DNA of 64,000 nt from Batrachochytrium dendrobatidis JAM81 (Eukaryota > Chytridiomycota > Chytridiomycetes > Rhizophydiales): assembly GCF_000203795.2 (NCBI RefSeq), contig NW_006281102.1, positions 1,292,582 to 1,356,581 of the forward strand, read 5' to 3'. Positions 1-14,149 of this stretch are shown here, piece after piece. The notes under the pieces were generated by a model, which saw only the letters and a program-made list of their open reading frames with translations, did not search any database and was not told the DNA's origin. The translations under genes and the position numbers were made by a program. Each line of letters starts with the position of its first letter. Position 1 is the stretch's first letter.

Positions 1-74
1 CATTAAACTGTAATTACCCAACTGCCTAACCAACGTGCTATTCTGAAATTGCGACTTTTTTTTGGTAACTACAG

Positions 75-3000
75 AACTGGTCAAAGCCTCACAGGATGCC
101 AGAGTAAACGAAACAGAAATACCACCCGAGCTTCTAAGCAAGATCAAAGTACGGCCACCTGTTCCAAAACGATACACCTATCACTCTCATACCATTGATG
201 AGCCATGGATGCGACTTGAAAACGCGCGCAATTATAGTCCTGGTGCATCTATTGCTGCCGAAGTAGGTGCAACGGCTGGTGGTACAAAACTTGCCAAAAA
301 ACATCATTCTCATGAAGCGCTAAACAATCATGACAAATCGCCAGTCAAGCTCACTTGTACAGCATTCAGAGATCGACTCATTGAATTCCTCATGTAGGTC
401 CAAGCTTGTCCTGGAATTTAATATAATAGTACGATTTGCTAAGCAACGTTGTGTGCCCTAAATATTACAGTGAGCAACAGAATTCAAAAAGTGCATTGGA
501 CGAGGGTAAAGTTTAAATTGTTATGAGACATGATTCAATACAATTTGCATTATTACTGACGTTTTTATTTATAAATGATACAATTAGATGATATTGCGTC
601 TATTATGCTAGTGAATCTCCCAAAAGAATTTGTGCCAGATCCTCGAACTTATCGAATCCTGCAAAGACTGATTGCTGACGAAGCTACAGACCTTGAGGAT
701 GAGTGCATTGTTGAGGTGTGTTGAATCTATAAACCCATTACAATTGGAGGCTGCAAGCATACTAATCTAAAGTTGGTTTGTAATATTATTTAGGCATTTT
801 ATGATTATTTTGGGTCTAGTGTCAAGGCAGTTACCGTGAGTGATTTGGAGCAAAGCTGGGTCAACAACATTCTACGTGCAATCCCACGAAACCTGAAAAC
901 AAGCTATCCAGCCCAAATATCCCACTTGTTGGAGGAGGTTCAAGAGTCGTTTCGCGAAAGTGGAAAAAATTCTGCTGTTCATCACATTCTAAAGAAACCA
1001 GCTCATCTTCAACAGCAACAGCTACTTGATACTTATCAAAAACAACCAGCATTTAGCGAAACACTTTCAAACCCATCTCCATGGCACAAATCTTTTGTTG
1101 AAAACAAAGCAAAGATTGAGCGGCTGCTATTTATTAGCAACCATGCCCTATGTCATTTGATGCAAACTGCAAGCTACTTTTCACATCTTCGCTATGTAGA
1201 TATCAAGGAGATGCGGAGCCAACGTGATGCATTCAGAATTTCTTCTTATCGCAGCTTGATGTTGGTTCAAGCTGAGAAATGCCGTACAAAAATTTGGCAT
1301 GGATGGCTTGCAATTATTTTGAAGAATTTTGCAGAAACCTATATTCGTAAAAGAAAGCGCGAGGTACTCCCCCAAAAACCATCCGAGCCTTTTTTCCGCT
1401 GTGCTCAAATGCTAATCTGTAATCAGCTCCAAGCAATCATGGTTGAATCAATCAACGACTATGTTCATATGTTCAGTTTTTACCCAATAGCACTTTCTAA
1501 CTCGGATGCAGTATATGTCAAGGGAAAAAACTTGAAACCTCCACGCTTTAGCGTCAGACTCACTTTTACTATAAAAGCAAGAGTAATCGAGTTTGACCCA
1601 CCTTTTAACGAGATTGAAGACGCAGTTCTTGATGGTCTTGGGTTTCTTGTTTCTACGGTGGATACTGCGCCACGTATTGAGTCAGCCATCTACGGCCACA
1701 ACGGAGAAGCTCTTTTGGCCATGGAGTTCCCTTCTATTCAAACTGTATTGCAAAATACTCATGCAACTAGCGTTGATTCGGATGGAAACCCAGCATTCCG
1801 CATGTCCATTGGCGATGTTGAGCAAATCAAACTCTATGTTGAAGACTCGCTTATAGAGGCCACAAACTCTCACTTGAAGAAATACGTAAACAATTGTTTT
1901 GCAATTGCCGCCGAGTATCTAACTCGGTATGATCCCTACATTGAGCTTTTTTCCTCTGAGATAGACTGCCAGGTTGAAGAGTTTTTTTCAACAGCACACT
2001 CATTTGAGGAGCACGTGGAACAAATTGAAAAGTATAAATCAATCGTCAATGAGATCCTCAGTCATCCTCGTCGAGTTGAGCTTGTTTTGATTGATCTCAT
2101 AACAGAAGATCTTCATCGTATTTTTGTTGCCCGTGCAAATTCTTTGGCTGCCAGGTTTATCACTAAAATCACTGAGCAAAGCATTGAACATCAACAGCAA
2201 ATATGTGCTCGCTACGAAGCAATTGAAGAGCGTGCATTGCAGATACCCGAAGGTTTCAAAGAGATGGCAGAGCAAATGGAATACATGCAGAAAACTCTTG
2301 AAGATGAGCTGCCATTGCTCTTACTTGAGCTAGAGGAAAGCAGACGTAAACTAATGCATATTTTCAATTACTCGTTGCTGAATGACGAGCATATTAAACT
2401 CAATTCAAAAACATTTACTTGGCCAGCAAAAATTATACCTATTTTAGAGCAGCATAATATTATTATAGGTGCTGCGAGAGAGAAATCTGAAGAAAATCTT
2501 CGTGAGCGGCGTACCAAGTTTGAGTTGGAGCTGGAAGAGATTCGTGTTCAGGTGGACGAATTAAAGGAAGTAGGAGATTTGGACGAAATGCCATTTTATG
2601 TTAAAAAAGTACAAGCTCTTGCAAAGCAGCTTCAAGCTGCTCAAGATTCTGTTGCTGGATTCAATAAGGAAGAACAGCTATTTGGATGGCCAGAAACGTC
2701 ATACCCGCAACGAAAACAAATCATGGCAGCACTCGAACCCTTTCAGGCATTATACACCACAGCCGTTACCTTTCAAAAAAGTTACAAAAAATGGATGGAT
2801 GGCAATTTGCTTGAGCTCGATGCTGAGCAGATTGAGCAAGAGGTTGATTCATTGAAACGAGACATGTACCGTGTGCTTGGAGCACTTGTGCAGGATTCTG
2901 CACCACAAAACATTGCCAAAGCAGTCAAGGAAAAAATCGACGAGTTTATGGTCAACATTCCGCTTATACATGTGCTATGCAATCCTGGCATGCGTGATCG

Positions 3001-6000
3001 CCATTGGACAAAAATGAGTGCTGCTGCTGAATTTGAAATTCGACCTGACGGATCTGCTAGTTTACGAAAAATGCTAAAAATGAATCTGGAGCAGTTTCTC
3101 GTTCCATTCCAGGAAATCAGCGATTTTGCTTCCAAGGAATATACTTTGGAAAAGAATATGAGCAAGATGTTCCAAGAGTGGGAACCACTTGAATTTATTC
3201 TTATTGCGTACCGAGAAACTGGAACACATATTCTTGCATCTGTTGATGAGGCTCAACAGTTGCTAGATGATCAAATTGTCAAGACCCAGTCCATGCGTGG
3301 ATCTCCCTACATCAAACCGTTTGAACAGCAAATTAAAGAATGGGAGCACAAGCTACTCACCACCCAAGAAATTATTGATGAATGGTTAAAAGTACAGGCA
3401 ACATGGCTATATTTGGAACCTATTTTTTCAAGCGAAGACATTATGAATCAAATGCCTGAAGAAAGTAAAAAGTTTAAAATGGTAGATTACTCATGGCGTA
3501 AAACCATGTGTGTTGTTAGCCAAGATCGTCACATTCTTAAAATCACAACCATTCCTAATCTACTTGAAGAGCTGCAAAAAAACAATATCATGCTTGAAGA
3601 GATTCTTAAAGGACTCAATTCCTATTTGGAAGTCAAGCGACTTTTTTTCCCAAGATTCTTTTTCCTGTCCAACGATGAGATGCTCGAGATTCTGAGCGAA
3701 ACCAAGGATCCGACGCGTGTGCAGCCGCATCTTAAAAAGTGTTTTGAAGGTGTTGCTACACTCGAGTTTGACGAAAAATTGGATATCATCAGTCTATACT
3801 CTAGCGAGAAAGAAAGATTGGCACTGACTAAAAAAGTCTCGACAGTAGATGCAAAAGGTACAGTGGAGAAATGGCTTCGCGATGTTGAAAATGCCATGTT
3901 AAGCAGTCTTCACTCTATCATCAAGGCTGCATATTTGGCATATCCAAATAGCCCAAGAGAAAAATGGGTGTTAGAATGGCCCGGCCAGGTTGTTATATGT
4001 GTGAGTCAAATTTATTGGACCTTGGCTGTCGAAAAAGCCATTCTTGAGGGGAAAAGAGGAATTGAGCAACACCTAATGCAACTCAATCGGGATTTGAATG
4101 AAACCATCAAGCTTGTTCGAGGAGAGCTTTCTAAAATGGCAAGATACACACTTGGAGCCTTGGTTGTGATTGATGTGCACGCTCGTGATGTTATAGCCAA
4201 TATGGCACATACTGAAAATATCAAAGACACCAACGATTTTGCGTGGCTATCCCAATTACGATACTATTGGGAAAACAATAATGTAATGGTCAAGATGATT
4301 AATGCACAAAAACGATACGGTTACGAGTATCTGGGAAATTCCGCTCGCTTGGTCATCACACCCTTGACTGATCGATGTTACAGAACATTATTTGGAGCTC
4401 TGCATCTGAATCTTGGTGGTGCTCCAGAAGGTCCAGCAGGAACAGGAAAAACTGAAACAACCAAGGATCTTGCCAAAGCTCTTGCAAAACAGTGTGTTGT
4501 GTTCAATTGTTCCGATGGTCTTGATTATCTGGCCATGGGTAAATTTTTCAAAGGACTTGCGACTTCTGGTGCATGGGCTTGCTTTGACGAGTTTAATCGA
4601 ATTGACTTGGAAGTACTGTCTGTAGTTGCTCAGCAGATTTTGACTATACAGCGAGCCATTGCATTGGATCTCAAAGAGTTTATGTTTGAAGGGAGCAAAT
4701 TGGCACTGAATCAGCAATGTGCCGTATTCATTACAATGAATCCAGGCTATGCTGGTCGATCAGAACTTCCCGACAATTTAAAAGCACTATTCCGTACTGT
4801 TGCCATGATGGTGCCCGACTATTCACTTATTGCCGAAATTACACTCTACTCATTTGGATTTATTGAAGCTCGTAATTTGGCAAGGAAAATTGCTGCCACG
4901 TACAGACTGTGCTCTGAGCAACTCTCGTCGCAGGACCATTATGACTATGGCATGCGTGCTGTAAAATCAGTCTTGACTGCCGCAGGAAACCTCAAACTAA
5001 AATATCCAGATGAAGACGAAAGCGTTTTAGTGCTTCGATCCATCATCGATGTCAACCTTCCCAAATTTTTGTCACAGGATATTGCTTTATTCAAAGGCAT
5101 TGCGACAGATTTATTTCCGGGCGTTTGTCTTCCAAAATCAGACTATGTCAAGCTAGAAGATGCAATACAAATTGCCTGCCAAAGAATGAACCTACAAATG
5201 GTGCCGGCATTTGTTGAAAAGGTGTTTCAATTATACGAGATGATGCTTGTTAGACATGGATATATGCTAGTTGGTGAACCATTTTCAGGGAAAACTACTG
5301 CATATCGTGTTCTTGGCGAAGCATTAAACATTATTGCGGCTAATGAGCCAGCAGGGACGGATGAGTGGCTTAGTGTGCAATACAAAGCCATTAATCCAAA
5401 ATCAATTACAATGGGACAGCTCTATGGACAATTTGATCCTATTTCTCATGAATGGACTGATGGTGTACTTGCAACTAGTTTTAGATCATACGCCAGCAGC
5501 ACAAGTCCTGATCGAAAATGGGTTATTTTTGATGGCCCAGTAGATGCAATTTGGGTTGAGAATATGAACACCGTGTTGGATGACAACAAAAAACTCTGTT
5601 TAATGAGTGGTGAAATTATCCAACTTTCCAACACTATGAGTCTGGTTTTCGAAGTGATGGATCTTTCAGTAGCTTCTCCTGCTACTGTATCTCGATGTGG
5701 AATGGTGTATCTCGAGCCAGAACGGCTTGGTTGGCGGCCCCTGTTGCAATCGTGGCTAAACAGTATCACATATCTATCAGCCACTATTAAAGAATACATT
5801 AGCCAACTATTCGAGACTTTTGTTCAGCCATCATTGACGTTTGTTCGTAAAGATTGCAAGGAACTTTCACCTACAACAGATATAGGACTTGTTAATTCAC
5901 TTTTGCGACTTTTTGATAGTACGTTTGATGATTTTCGAAAACGCGGTATTATTGAAGAGAACGACCAAGACTCACTTTGGGAGCAGCGGATTCAGTGTCG

Positions 6001-9000
6001 TTTCTTGTTTTGCATGGCATGGACAATAGGTGGAAGTATCGATACTCCGAGCCAGCTCAAGTTTGATCACATGATGCGACAATGCATCTATAAAATGCAG
6101 CCTCCCCTAAAACTAGAGCTTCCAATTGAAGGCACAATATATGACTATCTGTATCAGTCAAATCAACAAGAGTCTGACTCCGACTTTTCAGATTCCACAA
6201 AGCAGCTCCAACACAACAAAGACGCATGGATTCCGTGGTTACAGACCATTCCCGCAATTCATTTACCTACCAATTCTGATTTCAATGACATTATTATTCC
6301 TACAAAAGATACCGCAAGATACAACTATCTCATGGATCTTATGATTCTACATGATATTCCACTACTTTTAGTTGGACCGACGGGTACTGGAAAGTCAAAG
6401 TATATCAGCAGTAAGCTTCTCAATGGCATATCGCGTGACATGTTTCTTCCACTTGCAATCAATTTTTCAGCACGTACAAGTGCCAACCAAGTCCAAGACT
6501 TGGTGATGGCTAAATTAGATAAACGACGTAAAGGTGTATTTGGTGCTCCAGTTGGAAAGCGATATATTGTGTTTATTGATGATTTGAACATGCCAGCAAA
6601 GGAGCAATACGGTGCACAACCACCTATAGAGCTATTTCGACAATGGATAGATCACGGTAATTGGTACGACCGTAAAGATACTTCACGCATTGAGTTGGTA
6701 GATATACAGCTTATTGCGGCAATGGGACCACCAGGCGGAGGAAGAAATTTGATCACTCCACGATTCCAACGACACTTTAACCAAGTAGTAATCAACTCAT
6801 TTGACGATGCAACCATGTTTCGTATTTTCAATTCCATTTTGGAATGGCATTTTTCACGTTTTGAATTTGTGGAAGAGATTCGAAATATTTCATATATTCT
6901 TGTTGACAGCACAATGAGTGTGTATCAATGGGCGGTTAAAAATCTGCTACCCACTCCTGCAAAAACCCACTATACATTTAATCTGCGTGATTTTGCCAAA
7001 GTTATTCAAGGCTTAGTGCTATCACGCCCAACTCATTTTGGATCTGACACTTCCATGCTACGTCTTTGGACACATGAGGTTTACCGAGTATACTACGATC
7101 GACTTGTTGCTGATGAAGATCGCAGCAATATGTTTGCGTTTGTAATGTCGACCATTAACGAGAAATTCAAAAAAGATCCAAACATAGTGTTTGCTCATGT
7201 AGCAACGGGTGATAAAGTAGATGAAAGTCCAACTGTTGTGGATGACGACATGCGCAGTGTGTTTTTCGGTGATTTTGTTACTTGTGCAAGCCCGGGAGCA
7301 GAAACCAACTATATAGAGGTTGAAAATTTTGATACAATTAGCGAGATATGCAAGGCTCAATTGGCTGAATACAATCAAGTAAAAAAGACAAAGCTTGATT
7401 TAGTTTTGTTTCGATTTGCAATTGAACATGTTTCCAAAATTTGTCGAATACTCAAGCTGCCTGGTGGAAATGCGCTGCTTGTGGGTGTTGGAGGCAGTGG
7501 TAGACAGTCATTGACTCGTTTATCTGCATTTATTTCAAAGTATCAAGTCTTCCAAATTGAAATATCAAAATCATACTCGAGAGTGGAATGGCGTGACGAT
7601 CTGAAAAAAATTCTAACAATGACAGGAGTGGAGAATCAAAAAACGGTATTTTTATTCCCAGATACTCAGATTCGCGAAGAATCTTTTATTGAAGATGTTA
7701 ATAGCTTGCTCAATGCGGGAGATGTACCAAACCTATTTGCAGCAGACGAACGCCAAGCAATTGTCGAAAAATTGGCAAACGATGCTGTGGAAGATGGAAA
7801 GGCCGCAGATGCAAGTCCCATGGCAATCTATTCTTATTTTGTTGACCGGGTTAAAAAAAATCTTCATATTGTACTATGCATGAGTCCCATTGGAGACGCC
7901 TTTCGAGCCCGCTTGCGACAGTTTTCTTCAATTGTCAATTGCTGTACTATCGATTGGTTTCAAGCGTGGCCAAATGACGCACTTCAAGCCGTTGCAAAGC
8001 AGTTTCTTCAAGATACCAATTTGGACACTTCAATTTTTGATAAAGTGATTGCCATGTGCCAGTATTTTCACCAATATGCCATTGCACTTTCCCAACGATA
8101 CCTGGTTGCACTTTCGCGTCACAACTATGTTACTCCCACAAGCTATCTGGAGCTACTGAATGCATACAAGACGCTTCTAAATCAAAAGTTTCAGGAAATA
8201 TCAATGGTAAGAAAGAGATATGCAGGTGGATTGGACAAGCTCCAGTTTGCAGCTGAACAAATTGCTCGCATGCAAGTGGATCTTAAAGAATTGCAACCCC
8301 AGCTTTTAAAAACATCTGAAGAAACTATCGAGATGCTTGCAAAAATTGAAAAAGAGTCGGTCGAGGTAGAATCAACGAGAAAAACAGTTGCATCTGATGA
8401 AGCTATTGCGTCTTTTAAAGCTGAACAATCAGCAGCCATGAAAAACGAATGCGAAAACGATTTAGCCGAAGCTCTTCCACTTCTCAATGCAGCCTTGGCT
8501 GCTTTGGATACTTTGAAAAAAACGGATATTGATCTTGTCAAGTCCATGAAAAATCCTCCTGATGGGGTCAAGCTTGTTATGGAAGCTGTTTGTGTCATGA
8601 AGGATATTAAACCAGAAAAAATCCCGGACCCATCGGGATCAGGCCGTATGGTTTTGGACTACTGGAAACCCTCGCTTAAAATGCTTGGAGATCCTCAGTT
8701 TCTCAATAGTCTTAAAAGCTTTGACAAGGACGACATTCCACCCCATGTCATCAAAAAAATTCGTCAAACGTTTATTCCCAATCCAGAATTCAAACCAGAA
8801 AAGGTACGCAATGCATCATCAGCTGCCGAGGGACTATGCAGTTGGATTGGAGCCATGGAAGCATATGATCGTGTTGCCAAAATTGTGGCCCCAAAACAGG
8901 AAGCTCTGGCAAAAGCAGAGGCTGAATTGGCAGAAACCATGAAGGGGCTTGACGAAAAGCGAGCATTGCTCAAAGAAATCATGGATCGCCTACAATCTCT

Positions 9001-12000
9001 CAACAATAATCTTCAAGCCCTAACTGAAAAAAAGGCAAGGTTGGAAAAAGAAGTCAAGAGTTGTGAAGATCAACTGGATCGTGCCCAAAAACTTTTGGGG
9101 GGACTTGGAGGAGAAAAGCATAGGTGGACCGAAATTACAAAGCAGTTGGATGGTACGCTGTATAACCTGAGTGGGGACGTTTTGATTTCGGCAGGAGTTG
9201 CTGCGTATCTGGGTGCATTTACCAAACTGTATCGACAAGAATGCGTGGCTTCATGGGTCGAAACACTAAAAAAAGAAAAGATTCCTTGCACCGATGCATT
9301 TTCACTGATTAAAGTACTTGGCGATCCAATCAAAATTCGTGAATGGAATATTGCTGGACTTCCTTCTGATGCATTCTCGGTTGATAATGGAATAATTGTG
9401 CAGAATGCCAGGCGATGGCCACTCATGATTGATCCACAAGGGCAGGCCAACAAATGGGTAAAAAATATGGAAAAAAATCACAAACTAGTCATTATTAAGC
9501 TCACCGATACCGATTTTGTACGCAACCTTGAAAATGCCATTACTTTTGGCTTGCCAGTGCTTTTGGAAAATCTAAAAGAGGAATTAGATCCAATTTTAGA
9601 TACTATTTTACAAAAACAGACGTTCAAGTCTGGTGGAGCAACATGCATTCGACTCGGTGACGCGGTAATCGAGTACGCCGAGTCATTTAGGCTATACATG
9701 ACAACAAAGCTGCGCAATCCACACTATTTTCCTGAAACAAGTGTCAAAGTGTCATTGCTAAACTTTATGATTACTCCCGAGGGATTGGAAGATCAACTGC
9801 TTGGTATTGTCGTGGCAAAAGAGCGGCCAGAGCTGGAAGAAGAAAAAGTGCAACTAATATTTCAGAGTGCGGAAAATAAAAAGAAGCTGCAGGAAATCGA
9901 GGACCAAATTTTGCAGATCCTATCGTCAGCAGAGGGCAATATTTTGGAAAACGAGACCGCTATCGAAGTGTTGTCTTCATCCAAAGTTCTTTCTGTTGAG
10001 CTGTTTGATAAGCAGCGGGTTGCAGAGGAAACAGAATGCAAAATCGACGAAACGCGCGAGTCCTATAGACCTATTGCCAACCACTCTGCAGTACTCTATT
10101 TTTGCATTGCAGATCTAACGAACATTGAGCCTATGTATCAGTACTCATTGGTATGGTTTATGGATTTGTTTGTTATTTCAATTTCTCAGTCCAACAAATC
10201 AAGTGTTGTGAAGCGGCGTCTCAAAAATCTCGAATCATACTTTACATACTCTTTGTACTGTAACGTATGCAGGTCACTTTTTGAAAAAGACAAGCTTTTG
10301 TTTTCATTTTTGCTATGCATAACCATTTTGCGCAAATACAATGATTTAGATGAAGCCGAGTTTGCACACTTTATGACGGGGGGTATTGGACTAGGTGGAC
10401 AATGCATTCCAAATCCAGATCCATCCATAATTTCTGAAAAAGGCTGGACAGAAATTGGACGACTTTCTGATCTTCCAGCATTCAAAGGACTTATTCAGGA
10501 GTTTAGTCTTTCAGGTTGGAAGCAAGTGATAGATACAAACGACCTGCTTGAAGTGAAATTTCCCGGGAAATGGAATACCATCAATGACTTTCAGCATCTA
10601 TTGATTATTCGTGCATTGCGACCAGAAAAAATTGTGCCTAGTGTACAAGAGTTTGTCAAGGCAAAGCTTGGCCATAAATTTATTGAACCACCTATTTTTG
10701 ATTTGGCTGGTAGTTACGAAGATTCGAGCAATCACAGTCCATTAATTTTTATTTTATCTCCAGGAGTAGATCCAATGGCACAGTAAGTAGTCGTCATGTG
10801 AAAATGCACTATACTTTATATTCTGCTATGCTGATTTAATGTGTAAATAATATAGGCTGATCAAGTTTGCAGAGGACCAAGGATTTGGAGGCCAAAAGTG
10901 CCAAAGCATATCTTTGGGTCAAGGTCAGGGTCCAATCGCTGCACAAATGATTCGCGAAGCCCAGAAAGGCGGTACATGGGTCGTGTTGCAGAATTGCCAC
11001 TTGGCAGTGAGTTGGCTCAGCACTCTTGAAAAAATAGTCGATGACATGACCAGTGGAGCATCTGTTCATCGTGATTTCCGGCTTTGGCTAACTTCATATC
11101 CAAGTCCCAAATTCCCGTCATCGATCCTACAGATTGGCGTTAAAATGACAAATGAGCCGCCAAAGGGAATCAAGGCAAATATTCTCAAAAGTTACTTGAG
11201 TGACCCCATTTCAAACGAAAAGTTTTTTGCAGCATGTAAGAAACCTGCAGAATGGGAAAAGCTGCTGTTTGGTCTATGTACCTTTCATGCCATTGTGCAA
11301 GAAAGACGAAATTTTGGCCCACTTGGTTGGAATATTCCGTATGAATTCAACGAATCAGATCTACGAATTAGTATACGCCAATTGCAGATGTTTTTAGACG
11401 AATATGCCGAGATTCCTTTCAAAGCAATCATCTATCTTACTGGAGAGTGTAACTATGGTGGCAGAGTAACAGACGAGTGGGACAGACGCACACTTACCAA
11501 TTTATTAACCACGTTCTACTGCCCAGCAATAGTAGAGGACAATGGGTATCGTTTCTCTCCTTCTGGTGTGTACTATGCACCAGCCAAAGGAAAATATGAT
11601 CAATATCTAGAGTATGTGCGAAGTCTTCCTCTCAACCAGAGTCCTGAAATCTTTGGCATTCACGACAACGGAGATATTGCTAGACAGCTGGCAGAAACTA
11701 GACAGCTTTTTGAAAGTGTGATTCAAACACAGGGTAATACGTTTGGGTCAAGTCAGGGCAATGGACAAAAATCAAGTGAAGAGATCATCATTGAAATATC
11801 GTCAGATATTCTTTCCAGGATCCCAGCAGCGTTTAATCTTGAAGAAGCAATCAAGAGGTATCCTGTGGACTATAACGAAAGCATGAATACGGTACTTGTT
11901 CAAGAGATGATTCGTTTCAACAAACTTATTCAGGTGGTGCTGGGGGGTTTGGCAAATGTGCAGAAAGCAATCAAGGGCTTAGTGGTTAATTCTTCAGAAC

Positions 12001-13050
12001 TCGAAGAAGTATGCAAAAGCATTCTTGTTGGCCGAGTTCCTGCCATGTGGGCAGCCAGATCGTATCCATCTCTGAAACCGCTTGGAGGCTATGTCAATGA
12101 TTTGATTGCACGAATCAAATTTTTCCAAACATGGCTAGAGCACGGCAGCCCAGTAGTGTTTTGGATGTCAGGTTTCTTCTTTACACAATCGTTTATTACG
12201 GGTAAGTTGCTTGGTACACTATATTTAAATTATTTGGTATTTGATCTGCATAGCCTTGCTACTTGAGTCTATGGTATGGTATGGATAAAAAATGTCAAAA
12301 AACTGCTTTATGCAGCTGGCTTAGTGGGTATGAATACAATGTACTGAAGTTAATCAGACAGTATATCCATCCATACAAATGACTGCGCAATAAAACCAGT
12401 CACCAGAATCATGACCGACTATGTACCGTTTATAATGCGCTGCTAATACCGATTTAATGTAAATAACCGTGTATACTTGAACCAGCCACACTACAAAATT
12501 ATGCGCGAAAGTATACAATTCCAATTGACGAGCTTGGACTGGATTTTGAAGTCATGCCAACCACCACATCCGCAGTATCTCCAGTCGATGGAGTCTATGT
12601 TAATGGCTTGTATCTCGAAGGAGCTCGCTGGGTGAAAGAACGCAATGTGTTGGGTGAGTCATTCAACAAAGTGTTGTATGACCCAATGCCAATGATTTGG
12701 TTCAAGCCAATTCGCATTGTGGATACCAAAACCACCGGAACCTACACATTGCCGGTCTACAAGACCAGTGCAAGACGTGGTGTACTGTCAACAACGGGCC
12801 ATTCAACCAATTTTGTGATTGCAATCAGGCTCCCGACTGACAAGCCAGAAAAGCATTGGATCATGCGTGGTTTGGCTGCTATGTAAGTGTTTAAACATGC
12901 TGTAAACATACCAAGGCTGCCACAATAACAAATGTGATTAGACATTGAGTGGACTGGCTGTAATGATAGCAGTGGCTACATGTCATAATAGATTACTAAC
13001 AAACCACATGTGCCATTTATCAATAATTCAGATTGCAGCTTGACAACTAA
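75..13050 (+). CDS. Axonemal inner-arm dynein heavy chain (DNAH3/7/12 type), 5' end outside window
   Basis: Motor subunit of a flagellar inner-arm dynein: an AAA+ ATPase that slides doublet microtubules. Exons read: 75-393, 471-505 (35 nt), 588-715, 794-10782, 10856-12201, 12486-12882, 13032-13050; about 4080 residues are visible and the frame is continuous across all junctions. Seen in order: N-terminal tail and linker; AAA1 P-loop GPAGTGKTE (4430-4456) with [11 protein letters not shown]2 GEPFSGKT (about 5273); AAA3 GPTGTGKS (about 6374); AAA4 GVGGSGRQS (about 7483); stalk coiled coils (about 8210-8490 and 8880-9110) around the microtubule-binding tip; AAA5/6 and C-terminal domain. Length and the segment [16 protein letters not shown] fit the single-headed DNAH3/7/12 class. 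The last exon is only 19 nt and supplies the usual end (LQLDN); without it the protein would stop at a TAA inside the donor site. The acceptor at 75 implies at least one more exon upstream. Assignment to the class is firm; the exact orthologue is not. Confidence 0.95.
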
Positions 13051-13208
13051 AAGATTTTATTGGAGGTTTGGATGATTTGTTGGAATCCGCCATAGCCAAA
13101 ATCCGAAAAGCTTGTTCTCAAATATATTCTAATATGGTAATGGCTGGCTATGGGGAGTAGAATAAAGATAATAAACTATGTATAAGCAACAAAGATCAAA
13201 CATTTGGG

Positions 13209-13835
13209 TCATCGAAGCTCCATTGGTGTGAAGGAGATATGGAGGGTTTCTGCGGCAAAGTCAGACAACCCATTGGCTATCAAAAGCGTTAGCTGGGGAG
13301 CACTTTGAAATCCACGACATAATGCTTCTTCAAAGCTAACTTGTCGCATGGCTTTGACAGCAATGTTTGGTTGGTCAGTAGTGAAGGAGCTATTGGATTT
13401 CCATGACCTGGTATGCTTGAGACTGCGGTTAGGATGACTAACGGGTGCTGATCGTGACGTATGGATCGTATTAGGGATAAAGTTTGGATGCATGTCATGC
13501 AGGTTTGTATTAATATGAGCAAGACCGTGTGGAGAGCGAACTCTAATACGCATACGAACTGGCTGAGGTGCAGCAAGCCCGTCAGAGAAATGGCTTGATG
13601 TGGCCATTTCAGGTAAGGGTTTTACTGCGGTTGAAATGCGTGGAGCAGTAGCATTGCAATGATTGGAGCAGGCAATGTATTGACTTTTTGAATCAGTCCG
13701 TCTGCCATAGTGAATCGAGTTTGATACTGCATTAGGAATAGGCGTGGGTGAAAATGTAGCATCTTTGCCAGATAGACAAGCTGTCTTAGCAGTAGAACGG
13801 CTGTATGCGATAGCACAGGGCATCACGGCTGACAT
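13209..13835 (-). CDS. Hypothetical protein, 208 aa, single exon
   Basis: An uninterrupted ATG-to-TGA frame of 208 codons, convergent with the dynein gene and 158 bp from its stop. I do not recognise a family. The product is basic and rich in Ser, Pro, Asn and His, with no signal peptide or membrane segment. The C-terminal third (FEEALCRGFQSAPQLTLLIA) looks more ordered than the rest. Its length in an AT-rich region argues for a real gene, but there is no homology support, so a chance frame remains possible. Confidence 0.45.
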   Translation of the reverse strand: MSAVMPCAIAYSRSTAKTACLSGKDATFSPTPIPNAVSNSIHYGRRTDSKSQYIACSNHCNATAPRISTAVKPLPEMATSSHFSDGLAAPQPVRMRIRVRSPHGLAHINTNLHDMHPNFIPNTIHTSRSAPVSHPNRSLKHTRSWKSNSSFTTDQPNIAVKAMRQVSFEEALCRGFQSAPQLTLLIANGLSDFAAETLHISFTPMELR

Positions 13836-14149
13836 TGAATGGGAATGATAAATACGGCTAGGGTAGTAGTGATTGATTTAATCGGCAGATTTTATTGACT
13901 TGCAAGATAAGAGATTGAAAAGGATGAGCAATCGGAGTGGAAAACAGCGGGGTCAGGTAAGCCTTATATGCCGGATATGTTGCTTAGTTTAAAACATTGA
14001 TTAAAATTGTTTACAGGGTTGAATTTTGCGTACGGGTCAATCCATTGCATGACAATTCGCTGTCCATACATAGCTTCTAGTCATGAGTGCATGTTTCATA
14101 TTCTGCCGCAAAAGACATTCCAGCAATTCCGAATCGAGGGGTAATGCAT

